A stretch of 64,000 nt of DNA from Liolophura sinensis (GCF_032854445.1 NC_088302.1:4087338-4151337); one strand, 5' to 3'; positions 33,098 through 46,527 are shown, counted from the stretch's first letter. Notes: generated by a model not told the origin, from the letters alone. Numbers and translations: made by a program.

Positions 33098-35675
33098 CAA
33101 AACAATGTGGATATCATCTAACCTGATGTTTCCAGTCAACACAGACGTCCTATTTCCCCACAATGTGGATATTACCTAACCTGATGTAGGTCATTCAACA
33201 CAGACGTCCTATTTCCCCACAATGTGGATATCACCTAACCTGATGTTTCCAGTCAACACAGACGTCCTATTTCCCAACAATGTGGATATCACCTAACCTG
33301 ATATAGGCCAGTCAACACAGACATCTTAATTCCTCACAGTGTGGATATCATCTAACCTGATATAGGTCAGTCAACACAGACGTCCTATTTCCCAACAATG
33401 TGGATATCACCTAACCTGATATAGGTCAGTCAACACAGACGTCCTATTTCCCCACAATGTGGATATCACCTAACCTGATATAGGCCAGTCAACACAGACG
33501 TCCTAATTCCTCACAATGTGGATATCACCTAACCTAATATAGGTCAGTCAACACAGACGTCCTATTTCCCCACAATGTGGATATCACCTAACCTGATATA
33601 GGTCAGTCAACACAAACGTCCTATTTCCCAACAATGTGGATATCACCTAACCTGATACAGGCCAGTCAACATAGACATCCTAATTCCTCACAATGTGGAT
33701 ATCACCTAACCTGATATAGGTCAGTCAACACAGACTTCCTATTTCCCAACAATGTGGATATCACCTAACCTGATATAGGTCTGTCAACACAGACTTCTTA
33801 ATTCCTCACAATGTGGATATCACCTAACCTGATATAGGTCAGTCAACACAGACGTCCTATTTCCCCACAATGTGGATATCACCTAACCTGATATAGGTCA
33901 GTCAACACAGACGTCCTATTTCCCAACAATGTGGATATCATCTAACCTGATATAGGCCAGTCAACACAGACTTCCTATTTCCCAACAATGTGGATATCAC
34001 CTAACCTGATATAGGCCAGTCAACACAGACGTCCTATTTCCCCCAAAATGTGGATATCACCTAACCTGATATAGGCCAGTCAACACAGACGTCCTATTTC
34101 CTCACAATGTGGATATCACCTAACCCTGATGTAGGCCAGTCAACATAGACGTCCTAATTCCTCACAATGTGGATATCACCTAACCTGATGTAGGCCAGTC
34201 AACACAGACTTCCTATTTCCCCACAATGTGGATATCACCTAACCTGATATAGGTCAGTCAACACAGACTTCCTATTTCCTCACAATGTGAATATCACCTA
34301 ACCTGATACAGGCCAGTCAACACAGACGTCCTATTTCCCCACAATGTGGATATCACCTGACCTGATATAGGTCATTCAACACAGACTTCCTATTTCCCCA
34401 CAATGTGGATATCACCTAACCTGATACAGGCCAGTCAACACAGACGTCCTATTTCCCCACAATGTGGATATCACCTAACCTGATGTAGGCCAGTCAACAC
34501 AGACGTCCTAATTCCTCACAATGTGGATATCACCTAACCTGATATAGGCCAGTCAACACAGACGTCCTATTTCCCAACAATGTGGATATCACCTAACCTG
34601 ATATAGGCCAGTCAACACAGACGTCCTATTTCCCCACAATGTGGATATCATCTAACCTGATATAGGTCAGTCAACACAGACGTCCTATTTCCCAACAATG
34701 TGGATATCACCTAACCTGATACAGGCCAGTCAACACAGACGTCCTATTTCCCCACAATGTGGATATCACCTAACCTGATGTAGGCCAGTCAACACAGACG
34801 TCCTAATTCCTCACAATGTGGATATCACCTAACCTGATATAGGTCTGTCAACACAGACGTCCTATTTCCCAACAATGTGGATATCACCTAACCTGATATA
34901 GGTCAGTCAACACAGACGTCCTATTTCCCAACAATGTGGATATCACCTAACCTGATGTAGGCCAGTCAACATAGACATCCTAATTCCTCACAATGTGGAT
35001 ATCACCTAACCTGATATAGGTCAGTCAACACAGACTTCCTATTTCCTCACAATGTGGATATAACCTAGCCTAATATAGGTCAGTCAACACAGACTTCCTA
35101 TTTCCCCACAGTGTGGATATCACCTAACCTGATATAGGCCAGTCAACACAGACTTCCTAATTCCTCACAATGTGGATATCACCTAACCTGATATAGGTCA
35201 GTCAACACAGACTTCCTATTTCCTCACAATGTGGATATAACCTAGCCTAATATAGGTCAGTCAACACAGACTTCCTATTTCCCCACAGTGTGGATATCAC
35301 CTAACCTGATATAGGTCAGTCAACACAGACTTCCTATTTCCTCACAATGTGGATATAACCTAGGCTAATATAGGTCAGTCAACACAGACGTCCTATTTCC
35401 CAACAATGTGGATATCACCTAACCTGATATAGGCCAGTCAACACAGACTTCCTATTTCCCAACAATGTGGATATTACCTAACCTGATGTAGGCCAGTCAA
35501 CACAGACGTCCTATTTCCCCCAAAATGTGGATATCATCTAACCTGATATAGGCCAGTCAACACAGACTTCCTATTTCCCCACAATGTGGATATCATCTAA
35601 CCTGATATAGGCCAGTCAACACAGACGTCCTAATTTCCCACAATGTGGATATCACCTAACCTGATGTAGGTCGGT
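33098..35675. repeat. 59-bp minisatellite, about 44 copies, upstream of NIT2
   Basis: Units contain aacctgatataggtcagtca then acacagacgtcctatttccc and acaatgtggatatcacct. Variants alternate aggtca/aggcca, gacgtcc/gacttcc and atttccc/aattcctc in shifting combinations, so turnover has reshuffled variants along the array. The array ends about 150 bp from the NIT2 start codon (32950), on the upstream side for this minus-strand gene. It may therefore lie in or next to the NIT2 promoter. Confidence 0.96.
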
Positions 35676-36224
35676 CAATTTCGGGGAAACGCACTATTTC
35701 TTCGAGGCATCGCTTGTACCGCGCAGTTTCTGAACGATTTTCTTAAATCATTTTTAAATCTTGCAGGAAGGCTATATGGAAATATCGGCCTTTTTGAATA
35801 TTTTAACAGAAGCTCATTAAATATTCAAAATGCCCAAAAGCTATTTGATTCTCTTTGATAAAAACATTCCCACAACGTTTGTAGGATAACTGTAGGATAA
35901 ACCTTTTAAGGATAACTCCTTAATACTCCTGGAAACAGACTTTAAAAATTGTTTTCTGCAGGAAAAGTGACGGTAAAATCTTCGTAGGCATTTAAACATT
36001 ACAGTTAACGTATCATTGCTTTCTCTTCTTGTCTTGTTTCGAGCACTGTCCTGGTAAGTGTTGGTCGTACTCTTGACTTTGAATGTTGATGTTAACATGT
36101 TTAAACAAACGCAAACATTCAGTGTAACTTAAGTTAAAGTGGATGCCTGCGATAATGCCATTACGTAAGTACCTCTACTAATGTTGTGTGAAGTCCGTTT
36201 GTGTACGTAATACTTCTGAGAATA

Positions 36225-36430
36225 CCGGTCCGATAATATACAGGTCCGATAGAATACCGGTCCGATAATATACAGGTCCGATAGAATACTGGTCCGATAA
36301 TATACAGGTCCGATAGAATACCGGTCCGATAATATACAGGTCCGATAGAATACCGGTCCGATAATATACAGGTCCGATAGAATACCGGTCCGATAATATA
36401 CAGGTCCGATAGAATACCGGTCCGATAGAA
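36225..36430. repeat. 32-bp tandem repeat built of two 16-bp halves
   Basis: Units read ggtccgataatatacagg then tccgatagaatacc, about 6.5 copies. The two halves are related (gtccgataatataca and gtccgatagaatacc), which suggests a 16-bp unit doubled before expansion. Copies are nearly identical. Confidence 0.92.
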
Positions 36431-36589
36431 ATTCACATATTTCTACCGGTTCGTCAGCTATCTTTCAGTGATGTTACACTGATTTACTGGAAGAACTGAA
36501 TAAATATTATTTACAATGTCTGGATAATTTTCATACACAAATATATTGAACTACTGTCTTAAAGCACAAAATAGCTGTGTGGTCATGCT

Positions 36590-36915
36590 ATGACGCGATG
36601 AAAGTCACATAGACTGAACCACAAGACGGCTGTGTGAACACTGGTTACAGCATTAGGAAATGGGCCATGCAGAGACCGAACCACAAGATGGCCCTGTGAA
36701 CATTGGTTGTAGCATTAGGAAAAGATTGAACCACAAGATGGACAAATGGCTGTGTGAACAATTGATGGTTCTCTTAATACACAAATACTGAACCACAAGA
36801 CGGCTGTGTGAACAAATGATGGTTCTCTGAGTACACAAAGGCTCAACCACAAGACGGCTGTGTGAACAAATGATGGTTCTCTACAATACACAAAGACTGA
36901 ACCACAAGATGGGTA
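36590..36915. repeat. Degenerate repeat of about 55 bp, 6 copies
   Basis: Units share gaaccacaagatggctgtgt then gaacaaatgatggttctc and acacaaagact. The spacing varies between copies. Unique sequence lies on both sides. Confidence 0.82.
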
Positions 36916-37000
36916 ACTGAAACACTGTAGCATGTTAAATGAAACACTGTAGTGACCAATAAAGCTCTCTAATATACCAATAAAAAAACTCGAATTGATT

Positions 37001-37266
37001 TTATTTATTTACCTGATTGGTGTTTTACGCCGTCCTCAAGAATATTTCACTTATACGATGGCGGCCAGCATTATGGTGGGTGGAAACCGGGCACAGCCTG
37101 GGAGAAACCCACGACCATCCGCAGGTTGCTGGCAGACCTTCCCACGTGCGGCCAGAGAGGAAGCCAGCATGAGCTGGACTTGAACTCACAGCGACCGCAT
37201 TGGTGAGAGGCTCCTCGGTCATTACGCTGCGCTAGCGCGCTAACCAACTGAGCCACGGAGGCCCCC
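37001..37266 (-). mobile_element. SINE family A, full-length, with target-site duplication
   Basis: This is the most complete copy in the window. Read on the minus strand it has a tRNA-derived head (tggctcagttggttagcgcg, B-box-like gagttcaagtcc), a body with tgcggatggtcgtgggtttc, ataatgctggccgccatc and aagtgaaatattcttgagga, and an ATTT-rich tail. The 13-bp target-site duplication aactcgaattgat is perfect (36988-37000 and 37267-37279), so insertion was fairly recent. Confidence 0.92.
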
Positions 37267-38765
37267 AACTCGAATTGATGGCCTGAACAGAGAATGAAGA
37301 GCTCAGTAAAGCACTTGGCATCTCAATCTTGAATCGAGTCGTACGTAAGTCTCTAGCGTCGGTCATTTTGGCACTCTCTCGCTTGGGGCACAACACAAGA
37401 GCAATAGGCCAAATCCTTGTCAGACCGGTGTCAGTACAGTGTGACTGGGTGAGGGGCAGCCTGCTGTCTTTGGTATGGCGTTACAGTGGGGCAGCACTAG
37501 CGTCTGATTCTCTGAGATCGCTTGAAACCCAAGCCTGTTTTCCAGCTGCACGTTAACTTTACCTTAGCTTTAACCCTGGATGCCTGGCCGGTTGTGGGAG
37601 GTAGCATAGCGTAGCATAGATCTGGACTGCGAGCATAAGAAGCGCTACCATGACAGCACAGAACTTTAGAACCCCGTAGCAGATGTTTGCTAGTAGCCTT
37701 TGTTTTAAATTTGTTTCGTCTTTCACCGCAAGTTGTGCAGTAAGATTACCGTATTACCTATTTCCTTCTTGGTGAGAATATATAAAAATGATTAAAAGCT
37801 AAGTGTCTTACCTGTGGAGAGATAAAAGGGAGCTCTGTATATGTAGATTTGTCACTTGCGTTCCTGATTTTACATGCTAGCAGTCCAAGATTCTGTGATG
37901 ACTTTACGCACTCTCATCTATATACGCACGTCAAAGTCCAAATCTATCACGCAAATACAGTTAACACATCGCAAAATTGTTTCAAAAGGCCTATTTACCG
38001 TAATACAACATTGCCCCAAGATTTCTGTATGATAAATCACCTCGTCTTCATGCTGCAGCGAAGATCTATCAATGCTACGTCTGCGCGAATCGTCGGTCTA
38101 GTCACAAGGCTCTATATAAAGGACAAAATCAATTACACTCGTGTGTTAGTTAACCCAGCTTCTAACAGTTGAGGAAAGCCTCCGTTTGCGCAACCTAGCT
38201 TAACATTGCACAGGCTGGTTCTTTTCATATACCCTGGTGTACGAATTCGGGGCAACTAAACAACACCGCTGAGAGCAGGCCTTCACGGGCCTATGTTCCA
38301 GAAAGCACCAGTAGGCTAAAAAGATTGTAACTATATCCTCCATGCATACTCACACGTGTTAACAAAATACGTTGCCATGGTAGTTACATACAACTAAGAT
38401 TTCCTACCGGCACACGACCCAGTACAAAAAGCTAGACAAACCGAAGAAACTGAGATTTGTTTGCTTTTTATAAAGTATATCAATAAAGCCAATTGAATAA
38501 TTTAAAAATACACCCAAAAGTTGGGTGTCAAATGCAAATATTTCACGAGGCCAGTTTAAGCATATATCTTTCGTGTGTGTGGTTGCATCAGATTTACATT
38601 TGCCTTCTTGCTTTACGTTAGAATTTAAAGTGAGATTTAAACGCACATCTTTGAATTCAAGTCCAATGTTTTGCTGAGACAACCTATCAACATTTTCCAC
38701 ACCCACTGTCATCAATTAAACATCATAATCAGCATTATTATTTCATTATATAAACATTTGAATGA

Positions 38766-38966
38766 TTTATTTACATATTTATTTGATTGGTGTTTTACGC
38801 CGTACTAAGAATATTTCACTTATACGACGGCGGCCAGCATTATGGTGGGTGAAACCGGGCAGAGCCCGAGGGAAACCCACGGCCATCCGCAGGTTGCGGG
38901 CAAGCCTTCCCACGTACGGCCGGAGAGGAAGCCCTCATGAGCTGGACTTGAACTCACAGCGACCGC
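38766..38966 (-). mobile_element. SINE family A, 5'-truncated, with target-site duplication
   Basis: The copy has the full 3' body but lacks the tRNA head. It is flanked by a perfect 14-bp duplication, aaacatttgaatga (38752-38765 and 38967-38980). This is the pattern expected from incomplete target-primed reverse transcription. Confidence 0.9.
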
Positions 38967-38989
38967 AAACATTTGAATGAACCAGTGAT

Positions 38990-40960
38990 ACGAATGTGTT
39001 TTCACCTAATCGTGGGAAGCATACGTGGAGAGCTAGCGGTATACACCTGTGTGTTCACCAAATCGTGGGACGTATTGTGGAGAGCTAGTAGTTCCGTTTC
39101 CGTTTGCACCTAGTCGCAGCAAGCATATGTAGAGAGGTAGTGGTATACCTGTATTTTCACCGAATCGTGGCAGGCATGTGGGGAGAGCTAGTGGTACACC
39201 TGTGTTTTCACCGAATCATGCAACTTATGTATAGAGAGCAAGTGATGTACCTGTGATTTCACCTAATGGAGGCATGTGTGTGTGGAAAGTTAGTAGTACA
39301 CCTGTGATTTCACCTAATGGAGGCATGTGTGTGTGGAGAGTTAGTAGTACACCTGTGATTTCACCCAATGGAGGCATGTATGTGTGGAGAGTTAGTAGTA
39401 CACCTGTGATTTCACCCAATGGAGGCATGTATGTGTGGAGAGTTAGTAGTACACCTGTGATTTCACCTAATGGAGGCATGTGTGTGTGGAAAGTTAGTAG
39501 TACACCTGTGATTTCACCTAATGGAGGCATGTGTGTGTGGAGAGTTAGTAGTACACCTGTGATTTCACCTAATGGAGGCATGTATGTGTGGAGAGTTAGT
39601 AGTACACCAGTGATTTCACCTAATGGAGGCATGTATGTGTGGAGAGTTAGTAGTACACCTGTGATTTCACCTAATGGAAGCATGTATGTGTGGAGAGTTA
39701 GTAGTACACCTGTGATTTCACCTAATGGAGGCATGTATGTGTGGAGAGTTAGCAGTACACCTGTGATTTCACCTAATGGAGGCATGTGTGTGTGGAGAGT
39801 TAGTAGTACACCTGTGATTTCACCCAATGGAGGCATGTATGTGTGGAGAGTTAGTAGTACACCTGTGATTTCACCCAATGGAGGCATGTATGTGTGGAGG
39901 GTTAGTAGTACACCTGTGATTTCACCCAATGGAGGCATGTATGTGTGGAGAGTTAGTAGTACACCTGTGATTTCACCCAATGGAGGCATGTATGTGTGGA
40001 GAGTTAGTAGTACACCTGTGATTTCACCTAATGGAGGCATGTGTGTGTGGAAAGTTAGTAGTACACCTGTGATTTCACCTAATGGAGGCATGTGTGTGTG
40101 GAGAGTTAGTAGTACACCTGTGATTTCACCTAATGGAGGCATGTATGTGTGGAGAGTTAGTAGTACACCTGTGATTTCACCTAATGGAGGCATGTATGTG
40201 TGGAGAGTTAGTAGTACACCTGTGATTTCACCTAATGGAGGCATGTATGTGTGGAGAGTTAGTAGTACACCTGTGATTTCACCTAATGGAGGCATGTATG
40301 TGTGGAGAGTTAGTAGTACACCTGTGATTTCATCCAATGGAGGCATGTATGTGTGGAGAGTTAGTAGTACACCTGTGATTTCACCCAATGGAGGCATGTA
40401 TGTGTGGAGAGTTAGTAGTACACCTGTGATTTCACCTAATGGAGGCATGTATGTGTGGAGAGTTAGTAGTACACCTGTGATTTCACCCAATGGAGGCATG
40501 TATGTGTGGAGAGAGTTAGTAGTACACCTGTGATTTCACCCAATGGAGGCATGTATGTGTGGAGAGTTAGTAGTACACCTGTGATTTCACCCAATGGAGG
40601 CATGTATGTGTGGAGAGTTAGTAGTACACCTGTGATTTCACCCAATGGAGGCATGTATGTGTGGAGAGTTAGTAGTACACCTGTGATTTCACCTAATGGA
40701 GGCATGTATGTGTGGAGAGTTAGTAGTACACCTGTGATTTCACCTAATGGAGGCATGTATGTGTAGAGAGTTAGTAGTACGCCTGCGTCTTCACCGAATC
40801 GTGGGTCGTATATATGAAGAGCCAGTTGTGCACCGGTGCTTTTACCATATCCTGACACATATAACATGTATGTGGAGAAATTATGGATTCATCCGTGTTT
40901 TCACCTAATCGTGGAATGTATGTGTAGAGAGTTATTGGCACAGATGTGTTCCATCTCAGA
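38990..40960 (+). repeat. 51-bp minisatellite family, locus 2, about 38 copies
   Basis: The core at 39240-40790 consists of about 30 nearly identical units (cacctgtgatttcacctaat, ggaggcatgtatgtgtggag, agttagtagta). The flanks at 38990-39240 and 40790-40960 hold diverged units with accgaatcgtgg and gagctagtggtacacctgtg. The diverged edge units match the inverted array at 16.6-17.1 kb best. As 51 bp equals 17 codons and the unit has no stop in the relevant frames, open frames of over 420 codons exist on both strands (ISPNGGMYVWRVSSTPV and MPPLGEITGVLLTLHTY). One unit with two extra bases at about 40512 breaks the register. Confidence 0.96.
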
Positions 40961-42059
40961 GCACAAATTTTCAATACTTTTCTAGTTAAAGGCTCCGTAC
41001 ATCTGTATTTACTTTCGGGGCCTGGGCCATCCCTGGGCCCTCGCCTATATAATTGACTGGCATAGTCGTTCCACTTACCTTTGTACGACCTTACCACCTC
41101 TCCACCCCACTGGCTACGGGTCTGGTTACTCTAGCCACTGTACAATTAACATTGTGCAGTTTATCCGCGTGCATTATTTGAGTAGATATTTTACAGCTCA
41201 CATACCAAACTGTGCCAAAATGTGCAGTGCTAAATCACAACCTTGAGCATGGATATTTTTTCTTTTAAAACACACACAAATTAACGCCTGTAACGTTATA
41301 TAGGATCGAAGAGCTTTCGGGTCCTTGGCTACCACTAGACCCTTTGGTTGGGATAGTGCCCTTTCCCTCCACCCCCCCCCCCCCCCCACTTGCTCCATAC
41401 GCCCCTGATATTGAAGAGGCGAGGCAATGTTCTAATCGAATGAATGAAATCAGTAATCAAATCTATGTTAGTTTATAAGATGTCGATAAACAAAATATGT
41501 ATCTTAGTTGCGCTTTGATTGCAGATCTCAATACATCCAACGTGCCGATGTAATTAAAACACGACGAAAATAAGCATTAAGCGTTCAGTGGAATTAAACA
41601 CAATCGTGAGGCTGAGTACCAGAGATTCGGGACACTCTGTCCATATTTACTGACAAGAGAATGTTTGTACTCATGGTAAATCGTAAGAAACTTAAATTAA
41701 ACATGTTTAATGGAACTTCATTTTGATACGCAAGTTTTTGCGGTAATAACTTGTGCCGTGGGTTGAAATCGTGAAATAACACACGTGATCTATAATACAA
41801 TGAAAAATATACACCTCATCTGCAGAGCCTTTCGTCGTACATTGATTTCCAAGGCAGGATAATTTACTATGTCACGTTTGAAACTATCTCTCTTGTTGTA
41901 AAGTCGGCACGACAGGAAACCGTTTTGGAGATTCTGTGCAGCATGTCGGTAAGATTGTCAAGCTCCTGACCAGTTCTCGTTGGATTTCTTCATTACTACA
42001 ATCTTGCCCCCATTGCCTTCTTATGCGGTCAGTATTTAGGTTAATTGTAAATCCCCGAT

Positions 42060-42320
42060 TGTCAACGGTCTGGGTTTCCCGCGGGTCGGGTCATACCAAA
42101 GATTTTAAAAACGGGTAGGTTTAACGTCGTGCCCAACAATTTTTCAGTCATATGACGACGAAGGAATCCTTAGAGTGTATGTAATGTACCTCCTTGTTGC
42201 AGGACGGATTTCCACCGCTCTTTTATCTAGTGCTGCTTCACTGAGACGACTTACCGAAGGCAAGTAAACCGCTTCGCCCGAGCCATTATACTGATACGGG
42301 TCAACCAGTTGTTGGTTTAA
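42060..42320 (-). mobile_element. Rearranged SINE family B copy
   Basis: The left part (cgcgggtcgggtcataccaa) matches the SINE B head region in plus orientation. The rest, from tttaacgtcgtgcccaacaa through gacgacgaaggaatccttag to gagccattatactgatacgg, is the body in minus orientation. The two parts have opposite orientations, so this is either two copies side by side or an inverted composite. Confidence 0.7.
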
Positions 42321-42479
42321 ACGTATTTATTTTCCTTCACATATACACAGTAAGCCAAAGGCTAATAGCGTGTAACATTCGTAGAAATTCATACACCATT
42401 TTTTCCTTGAAAAACAAAATATATAGTCATTATTTTGAAGCTATTTAGACAAAAAGACAAATAAGTTATAATTATTTAC

Positions 42480-42965
<486 letters not shown>

Positions 42966-45613
42966 CATAATTATACCTTAGTGGCCGTCATGAAATGCTA
43001 CTTGGTCTCTTCAACAGCTGTATTAATATAACATAAGCATGAAATCCAAATAAAACAGAAATAAACAGATAAAGTTTGAGATTTATCACCAAATAATACA
43101 TTAGAATCTTTTGGTGTGGCTAATGAAAAGGCATGCCTCTAAACAAATACATACATTTAGTTCAGTCGGCAAAGTATTACAGCCATAGAGGAGAGCTGTA
43201 GCTGAGATGTCCGTATAACCAAGCAGTCTTATATCATTCAACATGATATCCCTTTGAACAACATACCTTTTGCACTCTAGTAGATAATGGGCAGCTGCTT
43301 CGAAAGGCCCACCACAAATTCATTAGGAGAGTCAGTAATAAAATTATTAAATAAATCATCATTTATTGAGCTACATCCATTTCTTAGTCTACACAAAATT
43401 ATATTTGATCAGGGGGTGCCAACATAATACCATACGGGTAGCACTGGCGGATAAAATAGTTTTTCTAGAGCTATTTGAAATTCTTTATGACTTTTGATTT
43501 GTCTAATTCAATACGGTAAACTGTTCCAGTCCCGCGCCGTTTGTGGGGAAAAAGAATTAATAAAGCTGGCTATTCTACATCGAAAAGTTTTTAGTTGATT
43601 TGTTGATCTGATTTGATATGGACTACGCTGATATGCTGGTAGTGATAGTTTGTTTTCAAAAACATTGCTAGTTGCATCATTAAGATAACGTTGAAAGAAA
43701 ACCAGCCTATGTATATAGCGTCGCTTACGCAATTGTGTGAAGCCTGACTCTTCATAGAGTAGGTTAGAGGCAGCACTTTTAGTTAAACCAGTGATGACAC
43801 GAAGTGCGTCCTTTTGGATGTTTTCAATGGTACATACTTGGCCTTCACTAATATGGTCCCAAACTATATCTGCATATTCCATAGATGGTCTTATAAGAGA
43901 TTTGTATATGATTTCTAGGCATTTTCTGCTTAGACATTATTTAAGTGCTCTGAACACAGATAATTTTTTATTCGCAGCTTCCACAAGGTTGTCTATATGA
44001 TAAGTCCAGTTTTTAGTGTTATTAAAGATTTATACTAAATGCTTGTGCGATGTAGCTGAAGTTATATTTTCCCCTGAAAACTGAAATGATAACGGCGATG
44101 GTTGCCTGCGTCTTGAAACAGTAAGTGCTACAGTCTTTGTTGCATTAAAGTCAACAAGCCAAGTTTTAGCCCAAAAATCCATTTTTTCAAGGTCGTCAGT
44201 TATGTAAAAAAAAGTTTTGCTGTGTCAGTTGGTCAGCTACAACATGAAGGCAGGTGTTATCAGCAAATAACTTTATATTATTGGTAATTTCATTTCGAAG
44301 GTTATTGATATAGACAAGGAACAATAAAGGTCCCAAGACGGAGCCCTGAGGAACTTCGGCATTTAAAGCTCTAAGATTTGATTGGGAATCGTTTAGTACA
44401 ACACTTTGCTTACGATCTTTTAAATAATCCTCAAACCAGTGGAGCAAGCCACCTTTTATTCCAAGTGATTTTAATTTAGCTAGGATGCCTTTGTGCCAGA
44501 CTCGATCAAAAGCCTTAGAGATATCAAAAAAAAAAAAAATTAAAAACACTTTTACTGGCCGTCATCCAAAGCTTTAACGATTTCAAAATAGAGGTCTACG
44601 AGTTGCACGGTTGTTGACTTTGATGATAAAAAACCATACTGGTTCGGAGATATTTCGGGACGCAGGTGGCTAAATACTGTCCGAAGGACAACGCGTTCGA
44701 ACACTTTGCTGATGCAGCTAGGCAAAGAAACTGGTCTGTAGTTTGCGGCCTGAATACATGGGTAACGTTGGCAATGTTCCAAGAATATGGACATTTTCCT
44801 GAAGGCAGATTGAATAATGTCGTCAAGATTGGAGAAATTTCGCTTAGCTTCAAAAAGCATTTTGGGACTGATGCCATCTGGTCCGGTAGTTTTGCTCGTG
44901 TCGACAGACTCAATCACCTCAAGTACATCAATGGATTCAACAGTGATGCCTAGTAATTCTGCATTAGTCTTAGGTGCAACTTTGGGGCATGCTACATTTG
45001 TGTCATTCAAGGAGCAGACAATAGAGAAGAAATCGTTCAGTAAGTTTACCTTATTTGCATCATCATATTCGTAAGTGTCATTGTCTGTTAACAAAGGAGG
45101 AACTGGACCTACATTGGTTACCATTCTTCAGCCTTTCTAATAAGTGAATTAACGTGATTTCTTTGTGTTTTGTTAGCAGAAATATGGAGTTCACATGCAG
45201 GTTTGTGAGATTTTTTGTAAACTTTGTTTCTAAGTTTAATTTTTGCCTTAATTGCTGTTGATATCCATGGCTTGTCCTCGGGATTTATTGTTAACATACG
45301 ATTTGGGATACTTGTGTGAACCAAGACTAAAAGGGCATTTGTTATCAATAGGCACATTTCGCCAACATTGTCAACTGAGATTATTTCTTCCCAGTTTACC
45401 TGAGATAAACAGTTACGGTATCTGTTCCAGTTTGCTGCATTATATTGCCAAATTAATCTTTCGTATCTTTGCATCTTCGGGAGTGTACATCTCAAACAGA
45501 CAAAGACAGGACAGTGATCACTACAAAAATTTGATATGTTCCAAGAATTTGCTAACAATCCACGCTTGTTGCATATAAACGGATCTAGCAGCGTGTTAGA
45601 AACAGGCCTTGTG

Positions 45614-45847
45614 CTTTTATTTATTTATTTGATTGGTGTTTTACGCCGTACTCTAGAATACTCCAGCATTATTGTGGGAGGAAACCTAGCAGAGCCCGGG
45701 GGAAACCCACGACCATCCGGGCAGACCATCCACGTCCACCATCCAGCCAGCATGAGCTGGACGAACTCAAAGCGACCGCATTGGTGAGAGACTCCTGGGT
45801 CATTATGCTGCGCTAGCGCGCTAACCAACTGAGCCACGTAGGCCCCC
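45614..45847 (-). mobile_element. SINE family A inserted in the LINE endonuclease
   Basis: The copy has the tRNA head (ctcagttggttagcgcgcta, minus strand), a shortened body and an ATTT tail. It is flanked by a perfect 11-bp duplication, caggccttgtg (45603-45613 and 45848-45858). It interrupts the LINE endonuclease reading between GDLNENLL and SDHCPVF, so it is younger than the LINE. Confidence 0.92.
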
Positions 45848-45993
45848 CAGGCCTTGTGGGCTCGTCTATTAACTGGGTCATACCGAAGGTAGTAATAATA
45901 GTCGTGAAATGTTTATTAACTGGATTCAACAAATTTTCATTCAGGTCGCCTGTAAGTATTATGTTGTGATTATGGAAAGTGGTAATGACAGAT

Positions 45994-46493
45994 GCCAATT
46001 CATATTTACATATATTCAGTCAGGATGACTCAGGTCTTTGTGAGACCTGTTTAGTAAAAGATTCCATCTCACACCTGTTATTTCATTGCAAAACCTACAG
46101 TAATGCAAGGAAACTTTTTTTTTTTTTTGCAGATCTAATTAAACTTGGTGTCACTCACCCTTCCTTGGAAACTGTGTTCAGGTCGTTACATAATGAAAGC
46201 CTCCAGGCTGTTGCCTCCTTTTTACTATGATAAGAAATTCTAGACAGTATGTAGTTATTAGTTCAAGGTTTAATGAATTGATATAATATTGGCCTAATGA
46301 CCACCTTTTCTCAGAACTGAGTTCCCTTTCCATTGTCTTTGCATCTCTGTCCATCCACTCGTATATCTGTGTATATGCGAAACCCTCCCTCTTACACCTG
46401 TGTTTATAAAGGAGACAAACCCAGAAAATGAAATGATGCTTTTTTTTTTTACCGCATGGGCACGTCATGCTTGTGCATGGGGTTGTCATTCCC

Positions 46494-46523
<30 letters not shown>
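45994..46523 (+). mobile_element. 3' fragment of a second LINE nested in the first
   Basis: A plus-strand frame reads SGLCETCLVKDSISHLLFHC then KTYSNARKLFF, the Cys/His knuckle typical of the C terminus of LINE reverse transcriptase proteins. The frame stops at about 46230, a 3' UTR-like region follows, and a (TA)n tail ends the insert. An 11-bp duplication taatgacagat flanks it (45983-45993 and 46524-46534). It is 5' truncated, lies opposite in orientation to the host LINE, and splits its endonuclease. Confidence 0.82.

Positions 46524-46527
<4 letters not shown>

Noticed and set aside
33098-35675. CRISPR-like regular repeats
   Set aside because: The repeats are adjoining 59-bp units without unique spacers in an animal genome. 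The same holds for the other arrays.
37200-37266. tRNA gene on the minus strand
   Set aside because: The A and B boxes belong to the head of a SINE that is flanked by a target-site duplication. It does not fold as a complete tRNA.
38404-38715. 103-codon minus-strand frame
   Set aside because: It reads like possible protein but no domain, splice partner or family match was recognised, and it ends in ordinary AT-rich sequence.
39225-40867. Open frames of over 400 codons on both strands
   Set aside because: They result from a 51-bp unit that is a multiple of three and has no stops. There is no flanking exon structure.
43508-43882. Stand-alone gene ending in SFSPQTARDWNSLP
   Set aside because: This is the C-terminal region of the LINE reverse transcriptase protein and a common LINE ending.
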